Shown: in pieces, positions 7,780-16,220 of the stretch | How positions within the stretch are numbered: position 1 is the first letter of the stretch | How the letters are laid out: each line of letters starts with the position of its first letter | Source: Chloroflexota bacterium | Lineage (GTDB): Bacteria > Chloroflexota > Anaerolineae > Anaerolineales > Anaerolineaceae | Direction of reading: 5' to 3' | NCBI GenBank assembly: GCA_021825925.1 | Contig: JAKAFP010000010.1 | Coordinates: forward strand, 26,995-90,994 | DNA: 64,000 bases | Notes under the pieces: generated by a model | The model's database searches: none | What the model saw: only the letters and a program-made list of their open reading frames with translations | Told to the model about the DNA's origin: nothing | Position numbers and translations under genes: made by a program

Positions 7780-9531
7780 ATGAATAATTTACGTGCTTAT
7801 TCTGATTTATTCTTCGATGATCTTGAAATCTTTGAAGATATCCAGCGTGGCCATTCTTATAAAGCGTTTATCCGCCAGGCTGTGCGGGAGTTCCTTGAAA
7901 ATGAAACCAAAGAAACAGCTTTTGCAGTATATGAATCCTTCTTTGATAGCTATCGCATCACAATTGAAGGAAAGAAAGCCACATTCATTGATCTGTTGGA
8001 TATGCTGCGGGCTTATGAAGAAAACGCCGCGACCCTTATAGACAAACAAAGGGACCATTTCATCCACTCGGTGAACGTATTCATTCTTGGGTTATGTATC
8101 TATTCCCGGAATACTAACTTCAGGGCGGCTTTTGATAACATAAACCTGAATAAATCAGAATATCCTAATTCCTACGACACCAAACATGAAGAGTTCTTTT
8201 ACCGCTGGGGTCTCGCTGCCTTGTTTCATGATGTGGGCTATCCGGTCGAGATCATTTGTAAGCAAATAAGCAAATTCATGGCGTTTGCCTCCGAGGTGGA
8301 CGGCGATCGCAAAGTAAATGCACACCTTGAATTTGAAAACTTTGAGGTTTTAAACTCCGTAGCCGAGATTGTTCCAAAAATCGAGTTTACCCGTTCGCAT
8401 ATCGAAAAATATGCCTCATCCGTTGAAGTGGATCTTTTAAAACCCATTGATCTGCTCTCACACAAATTGCACCTGGCGTTTGGCGTGGATTTTAAAACCA
8501 TTAAACGCGATCTTGACAGCTTTGTCAGTCTCATGGCAAAAAATGGATTTGTGGATCATGGTTTTTACAGTGCTCTTATCGTATTGAAATGGTATGGATA
8601 TCTGATCCAGGTTGCCAAATACAAGCCCGATTACTTTTTCAATCCTGTTTTGGATAGTGCAAGTGCCATCCTTCTTCACAATTATTATCGCAATGTGTTG
8701 ATGAAATCACCGTACATCCTTGAGGCGCTCTCACCGCAGCAACACCCCATTGCCTATTTGTTGATCCTGTGTGATGAATTGCAAGAGTGGAACCGCGAGG
8801 CATACGGAATAGTGGATAAAAAGCTTAATCCGGTGGGAGAAGCCTCCATCGCGATCACCGACAAACGCATGGATATTACCTACCTGGTCAAAAAAGGAAC
8901 CATTCCAAATCAGTTTTCTATTGAAAAAGAGAGTTACTTGAACAAAGTTCTAAAAATGGACTCCGTCTTCACGGGCGGTTTTTCGATCGGCTGCGAAATT
9001 GTCGAACATTTAACCACCCTGGCCGGGGATTTAAAAAAAGACTCCGCAATCACCCCTCGCCCGTTACTCGACAACCTTGAAAAATTGGCCATTGCCATCC
9101 ACGAAAAGTTCAACCAGAAACAAATCGAAAGGCATCCTGAACAACCGCTGGACTACCCCAGATTCACTGATCTGCCTGATATTTTAAAATACTCCAATTT
9201 ACGCCAAGCCCGGCATATCCTGACAATACTGGACTTAATGGATTGGGAGATGCGCCCTCTCAACTCACAAGGTGAAATTATTGAGAAAATATCACCTGAG
9301 GTCGTGGAAGTGCTGGCGAAAAAAGAACATGAAGCATGGATGAAGGAGCGATACTCCACAGGTTGGATTTATGGAAAAACAAAGAACGTTGATCAAAAGG
9401 TTAGTCCTGATCTCATACCGTACGAACAACTAAGTGAAGCATCAAAAGATAAGGACCGTGATTCGATCAATAACATTCCTGAATTGCTGGCCATGATCGG
9501 AATGGCTATCTATCGGAAGAACCGTTTTTAA
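7780..9531 (+). CDS. HD-superfamily phosphohydrolase with C-terminal RyR domain
   Basis: 583 residues, no signal or membrane segment. The N-terminal two thirds hold an HD-hydrolase set of metal ligands: H93/H96 in RDHFIHSV, the HD pair H150-D151 in AALFHDVGYP, H260 in FVDHGF, H300 in ILLHNYYRN and D332 in LLILCDELQEWNR. The last 80 residues match the RyR domain: AKKEHEAWMKERYSTGWIYG, then DLIPYEQLSEASKDKDRDSI. RyR domains, first named in ryanodine receptors, occur in bacterial proteins thought to sense nucleotide-like ligands. The fusion suggests a nucleotide-processing enzyme with its own sensor domain. Single gene with its own upstream region; no partner adjoining. Function not established. 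Confidence 0.75.
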   Translation: MNNLRAYSDLFFDDLEIFEDIQRGHSYKAFIRQAVREFLENETKETAFAVYESFFDSYRITIEGKKATFIDLLDMLRAYEENAATLIDKQRDHFIHSVNVFILGLCIYSRNTNFRAAFDNINLNKSEYPNSYDTKHEEFFYRWGLAALFHDVGYPVEIICKQISKFMAFASEVDGDRKVNAHLEFENFEVLNSVAEIVPKIEFTRSHIEKYASSVEVDLLKPIDLLSHKLHLAFGVDFKTIKRDLDSFVSLMAKNGFVDHGFYSALIVLKWYGYLIQVAKYKPDYFFNPVLDSASAILLHNYYRNVLMKSPYILEALSPQQHPIAYLLILCDELQEWNREAYGIVDKKLNPVGEASIAITDKRMDITYLVKKGTIPNQFSIEKESYLNKVLKMDSVFTGGFSIGCEIVEHLTTLAGDLKKDSAITPRPLLDNLEKLAIAIHEKFNQKQIERHPEQPLDYPRFTDLPDILKYSNLRQARHILTILDLMDWEMRPLNSQGEIIEKISPEVVEVLAKKEHEAWMKERYSTGWIYGKTKNVDQKVSPDLIPYEQLSEASKDKDRDSINNIPELLAMIGMAIYRKNRF

Positions 9532-9575
9532 AAACAGCGATGGAATATTTTATACAAATCTAATAAATATTACTA

Positions 9576-9603
9576 TTGACTTTCTCAATTAATCCGATAC
9601 AAT
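9576..9603 (+). promoter_or_regulatory. Sigma-A type promoter of cysKE leader
   Basis: TTGACT (9576-9581), 16-base spacer, TACAAT (9598-9603). Expected transcription start near 9610, giving a leader of about 200 nucleotides before cysK. Confidence 0.8.
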
Positions 9604-9635
9604 AAGACAAATTAAGTCTAATATTTGGAGTATCA

Positions 9636-9677
9636 ATGAAACAAACTTGCTTGTGTAGAAGGCGGGGCACGATCTAA
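9636..9677 (+). CDS. Cysteine leader peptide MKQTCLCRRRGTI
   Basis: Thirteen-codon ORF starting ATG 9636 with an excellent SD (GGAG, 9627-9630, five bases away), inside the 5' leader of cysK-cysE. It contains Cys-Leu-Cys followed by three Arg codons and then ends within a stem-forming sequence. A short translated ORF with Cys codons ahead of cysteine synthesis genes is the design of a ribosome-dependent attenuator: stalling at Cys codons when charged tRNA(Cys) is scarce would change downstream folding. Cys-containing leader peptides upstream of sulfur genes are known in Actinobacteria; I do not know of one described here. Too short for ordinary gene callers. Confidence 0.75.
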   Translation: MKQTCLCRRRGTI

Positions 9678-9748
9678 CACCGCCAGAGTCTAATCCTCAC
9701 GGTCAACTTTTTCTGGCGGCGGTAGACGTCCCCGCACGTATGTCGTGC
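9661..9748 (+). promoter_or_regulatory. Alternative hairpins of cysKE attenuator
   Basis: Stem A: CCGCCAGA (9680-9687) with TCTGGCGG (9712-9719). Stem B encloses it: GCGGGG (9662-9667, inside the leader ORF) with CCCCGC (9730-9735). Stem C: GCACG (9734-9738) with CGTGC (9744-9748), in conflict with B and also with the alternative GCACGA (9667-9672)/TCGTGC (9743-9748). The mutually exclusive pairings involving the 3' end of the leader ORF fit attenuation. No U-run terminator is obvious, so control could be at translation or by Rho. Confidence 0.6.
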
Positions 9749-9809
9749 AGCGCTCTCCGTCGCTTTTGATTTAAGTTGGCCGTATTTTATTTAAACATAG
9801 GATATTAAA

Positions 9810-10742
9810 ATGAAAATCGCAAATGATGTCACCGAACTGATCGGCAATACCCCACTGGTTAAATTGAACCGGCTGACCAAAGGCAGTGTCGCCACGGTTG
9901 CCGCAAAACTGGAATATTTCAACCCCTCCCACAGCGTAAAAGACCGCATCGGAGTATCCATGATCAACGCCGGAGAAAAAGCCGGATTGATCACCAAAGA
10001 TACTGTGTTGATCGAACCCACCAGCGGAAACACCGGTATCGCACTGGCTTTCGTGGCCGCCGCCCGCGGCTATAAACTGGTGCTGGTCATGCCAGACACC
10101 ATGAGCAAGGAACGCCGCATGCTGCTGCGTGCTTATGGTGCAGAACTGATCCTCACCCCAGGCAGCGAAGGCATGCCCGGCGCCATCCGCAAAGCGGAAG
10201 AGATCGCGGCTTCTGACAAGAAGTATTTCATGCCGCAGCAATTTAAGAACGGAGCAAACCCCGAGATCCATCGCAAGACCACCGCGGAAGAGATTTGGCG
10301 TGATACTGACGGTAAGGTGGATATTGTAGTAGCCGGCGTTGGCACCGGCGGCACCATCACCGGCATCGGTGAAGTGTTGAAATCGCGCAAACCCGGTGTC
10401 AAAATGATCGCTGTTGAACCGGATGCTTCGCCAGTGCTTTCAGGCGGCGCAAAAGGTCCCCATGTCATCCAGGGTATCGGCGCCGGCTTTGTGCCTGATG
10501 TACTCAACACCCAGATTTATGACGAGATCATCCGCGTCAAGAACGATGATGCACTCGGAACTGCACGCGAAATGGCCACCCGCGAGGGGCTGCTGGTGGG
10601 TATCAGCTCAGGTGCAGCCACCTGGGCAGCCTTGCAGGTGGCTGCAAGACCAGAGAACAAGGGCAAGCTGATCGTAGTGATCATCCCCTCTTTCGGTGAA
10701 CGCTATCTCAGTACTGCTCTGTTTGCCAACCTGACCGACTAA
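9810..10742 (+). CDS. cysK: Cysteine synthase A (O-acetylserine sulfhydrylase)
   Basis: PLP enzyme converting O-acetylserine and sulfide to cysteine. 310 residues. The PLP lysine is K44 in [11 protein letters not shown]. The phosphate or substrate loop [10 protein letters not shown] and the glycine loop [13 protein letters not shown] are both present, as is the C-terminal ISSGAA. Cytoplasmic. It is followed 11 bases later by cysE, so the whole two-step route from serine is in one transcript, behind the Cys leader peptide. The C-terminus of CysE commonly binds CysK in the cysteine synthase complex. Confidence 0.97.
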   Translation: MKIANDVTELIGNTPLVKLNRLTKGSVATVAAKLEYFNPSHSVKDRIGVSMINAGEKAGLITKDTVLIEPTSGNTGIALAFVAAARGYKLVLVMPDTMSKERRMLLRAYGAELILTPGSEGMPGAIRKAEEIAASDKKYFMPQQFKNGANPEIHRKTTAEEIWRDTDGKVDIVVAGVGTGGTITGIGEVLKSRKPGVKMIAVEPDASPVLSGGAKGPHVIQGIGAGFVPDVLNTQIYDEIIRVKNDDALGTAREMATREGLLVGISSGAATWAALQVAARPENKGKLIVVIIPSFGERYLSTALFANLTD

Positions 10743-10753
10743 GGACGCATCCA

Positions 10754-11497
10754 ATGGAGGGAACTGTGTCTTACTCACTTTTTCGTTACATTCGCGAGGA
10801 CATCCGTTCGGTCTTTGAACGCGATCCGGCGGCACGATCCACACTTGAGTTGTTACTGTCCTATCCCGGTCTGCAAGCCGTGTGGGCACACCGCACCGAA
10901 CACTGGATGTGGGTTCACGGCCTCAAGCTATTGGCCCGTTGGTTCTCACAGATCACCCGCTTTTGGACGGGGATCGAAATCCACCCGGGGGCCAAGATCG
11001 GTCACAGTTTCTTCATTGACCACGGCATGGGAGTGGTGATCGGTGAGACCGCTGAAATTGGCGACCGCGTCACGCTTTATCACGGGGTGACCCTGGGCGG
11101 AACAAGCCTGCAAAAAGGCAAACGGCACCCAACCCTCGAAGATGATGTAGTGGTCGGTGCCGGCGCCAAAGTGTTGGGAAACATCGTGATCGGCGCTCAC
11201 AGCCGGATCGGTGCCAACGCCGTGGTGGTCAAACCCGTGCCCCCCAACTCGGTGGTGGTGGGTGTACCAGGCCAGGTGGTCAGCCGCAGCCAACCTGCCG
11301 CCAACGGGCCGGACCTTGAACACGGACGTCTGCCGGACACCATCGGCGACTCGGTGGCCTCCTTGATGCTAAGGCTCGAAGCCGTTGAAACCCGCCTGAA
11401 AACACTGGACAAACACAAGCACGATGAACAGCTTGAACATGTCTCCGTGCACAAACCGACTGACGGCGTTTGGCATGGCGAAGATTTCATGATCTAA
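10754..11497 (+). CDS. cysE: Serine O-acetyltransferase
   Basis: Acetylates serine with acetyl-CoA to give the CysK substrate. 247 residues. An N-terminal helical part is followed by left-handed beta-helix hexapeptides with the SAT signature [20 protein letters not shown], then GVTLGG and NAVVVKPVP. The C-terminal 60 residues (from about [11 protein letters not shown]) extend past the core and end in MI; a terminal Ile is typical for docking into CysK, which is suggestive here. ATG 10754 is preceded by AAGGA at the cysK stop. Confidence 0.95.
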   Translation: MEGTVSYSLFRYIREDIRSVFERDPAARSTLELLLSYPGLQAVWAHRTEHWMWVHGLKLLARWFSQITRFWTGIEIHPGAKIGHSFFIDHGMGVVIGETAEIGDRVTLYHGVTLGGTSLQKGKRHPTLEDDVVVGAGAKVLGNIVIGAHSRIGANAVVVKPVPPNSVVVGVPGQVVSRSQPAANGPDLEHGRLPDTIGDSVASLMLRLEAVETRLKTLDKHKHDEQLEHVSVHKPTDGVWHGEDFMI

Positions 11498-11513
11498 AAC
11501 TTGACGTAAGAAT

Positions 11514-11574
11514 CCGATTTCTTTAAAAGAAATCGGAATCTTGTCCTTCACCCCACGCGGTTTTAAAAACCGCG
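11514..11574 (+). terminator. Two hairpins after cysE
   Basis: First: CCGATTTCTTT (11514-11524) with AAAGAAATCGG (11526-11536), extended by near-matching flanks. Second: CGCGGTTTT (11556-11564) with AAAACCGCG (11566-11574). Neither has a strong T-run; they may protect the 3' end or act with the terminator at 11603. Confidence 0.55.
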
Positions 11575-11602
11575 GGAGTCTTATCAATAATTCATTTTTT
11601 AT

Positions 11603-11636
11603 AAATCCCCGCAGATTTAAATCTGCGGGGATTTTT
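11603..11636. terminator. Bidirectional terminator between cysE and CAP-LysM gene
   Basis: Perfect 32-base palindrome 11603-11634 (core ATCCCCGCAGATTT and its complement) followed by T's on the plus strand and by tttataaa on the minus strand. Separates convergent genes. Confidence 0.88.
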
Positions 11637-11657
11637 GGTTAAGCAAATAAATCGTGA

Positions 11658-12659
11658 TTATTTTTTAAACCTGGGTCTGATAAAGAAGAAGAACAACACC
11701 ACAAACAATCCAACCGCACTTAAGACCAGCAGCCCAAAGCCGAGATACTGGCGGTCAATTTTCTGAAAAACGCTGACCTTGGTTGGTGTTGGTGTTGGGG
11801 TGAGCGTATGGGTCGGGCTGGGCGTGGTGGGCATGAGCGTCTGCGTCGGCGTCCGCGTGGGCATCATCACGGTTGCGGTACGGGTGGGAGTGATGGTGGG
11901 TGTGGGTTTGAGACTGATCTTGAGCGTCTGTCCCGGTATGATTTGGTCAGAGGTCAGATTGTTGAGCGTTTTGATCGCTCCGATGGTGGTACCGTAATTA
12001 ACAGCAATGGTATAGAGCGTATCATTGGCCTTGACGACATGCCAGATCGTCCCATCCAGATCAGGGGTGGAGGTGGGAAAAGAAACCACATAATTGTTCG
12101 TCACCGGTGTGCTGCCTTCAGGCACGTCCGTGGATGAGGAGCCCGAACTGACTGTTGTGCCAGAACCGGAATCACCTGCGATGGCACCCGCCTGAAGCAC
12201 ATAATATGTTCTTCCATCCGAACTGGAAGCAATACCTACCCCAACATAACGGTATTGTTTTTCAGTTGCAGGCAGCATATGGGCTGAGTCAGCCCAATAA
12301 CCTGCGAGCATATCTATGGTCATGGCGGTGTCCATGGCCCAGTTTTCGGTGACAAACACAGTACTTCCACCACCGAAACCAAACCCGGCACATCGGACAC
12401 TTGCCGAAGTATAACCGTAGTAGGTTAAATGACCTGTTGCGCCCATGCCGGCCATTTCTTCTGCCGTCCATTGGGCGCAGCTATCCAACGCGGAGTCTTC
12501 TATCAACGCATTGGACCAGTAGCCGGCACGCCAACCATTGATCAAGGCGATCATATCGGCGCCCGTCACAGAACCGGCTGCCTGCACCTTGTTGAGTGGC
12601 AACACCAACAAACCGGCAAGTAAAATGACTATTAGTGAGAGATAAAAATATCGGCGCAT
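11658..12659 (-). CDS. CAP (SCP/PR1) and LysM surface protein
   Basis: 333 residues. Signal peptide MRRYFYLSLIVILLAGLLVL ending near VQAAG. Residues about 30-155 form a CAP/SCP domain (MIALINGWRAGYW, AEEMAGMGATGHL, WADSAHMLPA, YRYVGVGIA). A LysM domain follows (WHVVKANDTLYTIAVNYGTT, IIPGQTLKI). A Thr/Pro-rich linker (PTRTPTQTLMPTTPSPTHT) leads to a C-terminal membrane helix and a basic RPRFKK tail. This is a cell-surface protein anchored at its C-terminus, with LysM probably touching glycan. The function of bacterial CAP domains is largely unknown. Monocistronic on the minus strand. Confidence 0.87.
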   Translation of the reverse strand: MRRYFYLSLIVILLAGLLVLPLNKVQAAGSVTGADMIALINGWRAGYWSNALIEDSALDSCAQWTAEEMAGMGATGHLTYYGYTSASVRCAGFGFGGGSTVFVTENWAMDTAMTIDMLAGYWADSAHMLPATEKQYRYVGVGIASSSDGRTYYVLQAGAIAGDSGSGTTVSSGSSSTDVPEGSTPVTNNYVVSFPTSTPDLDGTIWHVVKANDTLYTIAVNYGTTIGAIKTLNNLTSDQIIPGQTLKISLKPTPTITPTRTATVMMPTRTPTQTLMPTTPSPTHTLTPTPTPTKVSVFQKIDRQYLGFGLLVLSAVGLFVVLFFFFIRPRFKK

Positions 12660-12714
12660 CGTTGGGTTATTATAACCGATGCGCCGAGAGTGGCAATTCT
12701 ATAAATGTCAAGAA

Positions 12715-13137
12715 TTAATGGAGGCTGCGTTCCTCAAAGTTGGTGCCCATGGCTTCTGCGATCACCAAAAAGTCAGTGGCCGAGATCATGCCCACGATCA
12801 TACCCTGGTCATCTGCAACCGGCAGATGATGTACGCGAAGTTTTTTCATCAACGCTGCGCATTCAGAAACCTTCATGTCAGTCGGGACGGTGACGACAGG
12901 AGACACCATGATCTCGCGAATTTTTGTCTTTGAGGGATCATTTTTCTGTGCGACAATTTTGTCACAAATATCTATGGACGTCACAATGCCGTATTCGGGG
13001 TTTGTGGGGGTTTTGTTGACGATGACACTGTTCAAATAGCGGTGGCGCATGAGGGATAATCCCTCGTTGACGCTTGCATCTGGATCAATAAAAATCACAA
13101 GGTCTTTCATCCAGTTCTTGACGGTCAAAAGCTTCAT
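12715..13137 (-). CDS. CBS-domain pair protein
   Basis: 140 residues consisting of two CBS domains in tandem: the first around FIDPDASVNEGLSLMRHRYLN, the second around SPVVTVPTDMKVSECAALMK ending VGMISATDFLVIAEAMG. CBS pairs bind adenine nucleotides and act as energy or ligand sensors. No attached catalytic domain, so the partner is unknown. GGAGAGATGC precedes the start on the minus strand. No operon partner: surE upstream is 138 bases away. Confidence 0.9.
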   Translation of the reverse strand: MKLLTVKNWMKDLVIFIDPDASVNEGLSLMRHRYLNSVIVNKTPTNPEYGIVTSIDICDKIVAQKNDPSKTKIREIMVSPVVTVPTDMKVSECAALMKKLRVHHLPVADDQGMIVGMISATDFLVIAEAMGTNFEERSLH

Positions 13138-13275
13138 GCATCTCTCCTTGAGTCATTCTAAAATGGATCGAACAAGAAAATTGTCAACGAACGATAATAA
13201 TAATTTAACGTTTTCTGAGATAAAAGTCAAATGTGATTTGTCAGACAAATTTTGGTACAAACTTCGTAATTGCAA

Positions 13276-14049
13276 CTATTGGTTTGGCCACTGCCAATTT
13301 TGTAAGTCTTCGAGGACTTTGTAGGCGGTCATATCCAACTGAATGGGGGCGATCGAAACATACCCCGCTTTAAGGTCGCCAAAATCGGTGCCAGTTTCAT
13401 CCACTCCTGTGGGCGCCTCGCCGCCGATCCAGTAGTAGGGTTTACCACGCGGATCTTCACGGCGGATCAATTCATCACGGTAAATACGCATCCCCTGCCG
13501 GGTGGGTCTGAATCCCTTTAATTCGGTTTCAGACAGGTAAGGCACATTAACATTAAGCAAGATATCACGCCCAAAGGGATGTTTGAACATTATTTCAACG
13601 ACCTTGCGGGCGGCTGAAGCCGCAGATGAATAATCCAGCACACCACTGAAATGTTCAGGGGCATCGAGCGAGACGGCTACCCCAGGAACACCATTGATGA
13701 CCGCTTCCATCGCAGCTGTCACCGTGCCTGAATAGGTGATGTCGTGTCCGATATTGGCGTTGGGATTGATCCCTGAGACCACCAGGTCAATCGGTTTTTC
13801 GATCACGCCCATCAAGGCCAGCGCCACACAATCTGAGGGGGCGCCGTCACTGGCGAGTGCCGGGCTGCCATCCGCAAGGGTGACCGGTTTTGCACGCAGC
13901 GGACGGTGGAGCGTTTTAACATGGCCTGATGCTGACCAGTTGTGGTCTGGAGCAAGCACGCTTACCTCACCCACCTTGCGCATCTCTTTTACCAGCGCCA
14001 GCAAACCCGGGGCTGTCACACCATCATCATTGGTAACCAGAATGTGCAT
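13276..14049 (-). CDS. surE: 5'/3'-nucleotidase SurE
   Basis: Nucleoside monophosphate phosphatase, stationary-phase survival family. I start at ATG 14049 (MHILVTNDDG), preceded by GAGG; a TTG seven codons earlier is unlikely. The metal-binding DD of TNDDG at the N-terminus, the VSGINPNANIGHDITYSGTV motif near residues 85-105 and the C-terminal YVSIAPIQLD are diagnostic. 257 residues, normal. Cytoplasmic. Confidence 0.95.
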   Translation of the reverse strand: MHILVTNDDGVTAPGLLALVKEMRKVGEVSVLAPDHNWSASGHVKTLHRPLRAKPVTLADGSPALASDGAPSDCVALALMGVIEKPIDLVVSGINPNANIGHDITYSGTVTAAMEAVINGVPGVAVSLDAPEHFSGVLDYSSAASAARKVVEIMFKHPFGRDILLNVNVPYLSETELKGFRPTRQGMRIYRDELIRREDPRGKPYYWIGGEAPTGVDETGTDFGDLKAGYVSIAPIQLDMTAYKVLEDLQNWQWPNQ

Positions 14050-14121
14050 TATGACCTCATCCTCAATCAATAAGTTGTACCTGTTTATTTTAGCATCTCT
14101 CAGCCTTCAATCCAATTTACA

Positions 14122-14176
14122 TTGACATAATGAACAATGTTCAGTAAGATTAGGTTTATTATGAACATGGTTCATA
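14122..14176 (+). promoter_or_regulatory. TetR gene promoter with two operators
   Basis: Promoter TTGACA (14122-14127), 17-base spacer, TAAGAT (14145-14150). Inside the spacer lies TGAACAATGTTCA (14131-14143), an inverted repeat TGAAC-3-GTTCA. Just after the expected start point lies TATGAACATGGTTCATA (14160-14176), the same half-sites extended to TATGAAC-3-GTTCATA. Two matching palindromes placed to block RNA polymerase indicate autorepression by the adjacent TetR protein. Confidence 0.85.
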
Positions 14177-14189
14177 TAAAGAGGCTGAC

Positions 14190-14783
14190 ATGCCAAAAAT
14201 ACTGCCCGATATTCAAAACACCATCTTAACCATTGCCGAAAAACATTTTAAAGACCATGGTTTTGAGAAAACCGACATGCGTGAGATCGCACTCGAATCC
14301 AACATTGCCGTTGGAACGGTCTATTTACACTTCCACAACAAAGAAGCGCTTTATCAACAAGTGATCAAAAACAATTGGACGAAAACGCTGGAGAAAATTA
14401 GCGCCATTGCTCAAACCCCTGATAACCCGGAGACGCTTCTCGAAGAGATCCTGGATGTGCTGGTGAAGGAAATGTCCAACCGAAAATCGCATGAAAGTCT
14501 ATGGATGGAAATCGGTTCATTTCATCATCACGAGTTTGCCAAAAAGCCGCCCATGGACCATTTCTCTGGCATGCGGGACCCCATCACCAGCATCCTGAGC
14601 GATTTGACCCAAAAAATGGCGACCCAAGATGGAAAACAAATGGATGAAAGCATCGGCAGCCAACTGGGAAGTTTTGCCTTCATCATGACCGTGGATCTAT
14701 GCATGCAGGGTTCTGTCCCCACCGGGCAGCAAACCCAATTGATCCGTCATCTGCTTGCTTCCTATATAAATCAATTAACCTGA
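14190..14783 (+). CDS. TetR/AcrR family regulator
   Basis: 197 residues. The N-terminal 55 residues form the TetR HTH: ILTIAEKHFKDHGFEKTDMR, then EIALESNIAVGTVYLHFHNKEALY. The C-terminal ligand domain is not of a recognised subgroup. Two GAAC/GTTC palindromes in its own promoter point to autoregulation. The only downstream gene in the same direction before rpsB is a 52-residue membrane protein, 76 bases on, which may be its target. Ligand unknown. Confidence 0.9.
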   Translation: MPKILPDIQNTILTIAEKHFKDHGFEKTDMREIALESNIAVGTVYLHFHNKEALYQQVIKNNWTKTLEKISAIAQTPDNPETLLEEILDVLVKEMSNRKSHESLWMEIGSFHHHEFAKKPPMDHFSGMRDPITSILSDLTQKMATQDGKQMDESIGSQLGSFAFIMTVDLCMQGSVPTGQQTQLIRHLLASYINQLT

Positions 14784-14859
14784 TGATCCAAAAAAGCCAA
14801 CTGTAAAACACACGCCCCCAATGGATGGCGCGATAAATCAATATTGATCGGAGACAAAA

Positions 14860-15018
14860 ATGAAAATCCTCAAAGCAGTATGGAATTACCTCAAAGACTG
14901 GAGAAACCTTCTCACTCACGGACTGATCGGAGTGGCAATTGTGGTGGTTGCCCTGGTGATTCCCGTCGCTCCCATCTATCGGGTAGGAATTTTAGTGTCG
15001 TGGTTGGGTTCAACTTGA
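14860..15018 (+). CDS. Small membrane protein downstream of TetR gene
   Basis: 52 residues from ATG 14860, with GGAG seven to eight bases upstream. Sequence MKILKAVWNYLKDWRNLLTH, then one strong hydrophobic helix (GLIGVAIVVVALVIPVAPIY) and a short tail. The amphipathic, basic N-terminus before the helix suggests an inner-membrane protein with N-in topology. Probably cotranscribed with the TetR gene. Too short for standard detection; the good SD and clean helix argue it is real. Confidence 0.6.
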   Translation: MKILKAVWNYLKDWRNLLTHGLIGVAIVVVALVIPVAPIYRVGILVSWLGST

Positions 15019-15090
15019 TCCGCATGAATCACGCGAAACGCTTTCTCCACCAGAAGAATGACCCAACCATAGAATCTTAAATTCACAAGT

Positions 15091-15261
15091 TTGATTTTTA
15101 GGGATTTATGATATAATTCACCGGCTTAGGTAATGTCCAAACAATGGATGGAGCCTGGCCTATCCCACACGTGCCCCGATCTTGTCTGCGTGCTGTCAAA
15201 AAAAAACAGTGATGACAGGGCTAAAGGGTGCGGAAGAATAAAACGCAAAGGAGTACTACCC
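15091..15261 (+). promoter_or_regulatory. rpsB promoter and leader
   Basis: Extended -10 TGATATAAT (TATAAT at 15112-15117) with TTGATT (15091-15096) 15 bases upstream. A leader of about 140 nucleotides follows, including CTGTC/GACAG pairing around a run of nine A's near 15200-15220. A long leader before rpsB could hold an autoregulatory site, but I do not recognise a known S2 motif. Confidence 0.6.
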
Positions 15262-16131
15262 ATGAGTTCCGTAATTTCAATGAAAGCTTTGCTCGAAAGC
15301 GGTGTCCATTTCGGCCATCGCACCAACAAATGGAATCCGTTGATGCGCCCCTACATCTTCACCGAGCGCAACGGCATCCACATCATTGACCTGCAGCAAA
15401 CCGTCAAACTTTTGAACACTGCCTACAACCTGGTTCGTGACACTGTCGCCAAAGGCGGCGTGATCATGTTCATCGGCACCAAACGCCAGGCTCAGGAAAC
15501 CATCGCTGAAGAAGCCATCCGCTGCGGTATGCCCTATGTGACCGAACGCTGGCTGGGCGGCATGCTGACCAACTGGTCCACCATGCTGGTTCGTATTTCA
15601 GAACTTGATCGTCTCGAAAAAATGACCGAAACCGGTGACATTCACCGTCTGACCAAAAAAGAAGGCCTGCTCATCGGACGCAGCGTCAAGAAACTTCAGA
15701 CCCGCCTCTCTGGTGTGCGCACTCTCAAACGTGTTCCCGATCTGGTCTTCGTCATTGATACCGTCCGCGAACACACGGCCGTACATGAAGCCAACTTGAA
15801 AGGCATCCCCGTGGTTGCCCTGGTGGATACCAACTGCGACCCCCGTGTGGTTGATTATGTGATCCCCTCCAATGATGATGCCATCCGCGCCATCAAACTG
15901 CTGGTTGGTAAGATCGCCGATGCAGTCATCGAAGGCAAGACCATGTACAAAGACGAAGACCAGGATGTCGTTGCTGGAGCCGAAGTTCCCCAGAGCCGGC
16001 CTGTTTCTGCAACCCCCCGTCCCCGCATGGATGAAGAATCAGACATGGACGATACCGACCTTTTGGGCGCTGCAACCCTCGCCAAAATGGGCGGCAAGGC
16101 TGACGAAGTAGAAGAAGCCACCGAAGCCTAA
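15262..16131 (+). CDS. rpsB: 30S ribosomal protein S2
   Basis: 289 residues from ATG 15262, with aaaggag ten bases upstream. Family motifs: [69 protein letters not shown]. The C-terminal 50 residues are an acidic extension ([20 protein letters not shown]) beyond the S2 core. First gene of rpsB-tsf-pyrH. Confidence 0.97.
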   Translation: MSSVISMKALLESGVHFGHRTNKWNPLMRPYIFTERNGIHIIDLQQTVKLLNTAYNLVRDTVAKGGVIMFIGTKRQAQETIAEEAIRCGMPYVTERWLGGMLTNWSTMLVRISELDRLEKMTETGDIHRLTKKEGLLIGRSVKKLQTRLSGVRTLKRVPDLVFVIDTVREHTAVHEANLKGIPVVALVDTNCDPRVVDYVIPSNDDAIRAIKLLVGKIADAVIEGKTMYKDEDQDVVAGAEVPQSRPVSATPRPRMDEESDMDDTDLLGAATLAKMGGKADEVEEATEA

Positions 16132-16220
16132 GACCGATCAATACTTTCCTGAAAATGGAAAATAAGACTAATACGCCTGATTTGAGCGACTGAGACTGAT
16201 TAGAAAAGGAACCTGAAGCA

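Noticed and set aside
14049..14070. Longer surE from a TTG start
   Set aside because: ATG 14049 has a GAGG SD and gives the family-standard N-terminus; the extension is not conserved-looking.
15133..15261. Extended rpsB starting at TTG 15133
   Set aside because: The stretch is the rpsB leader; ATG 15262 has a strong aaaggag SD and starts at the usual S2 N-terminus.
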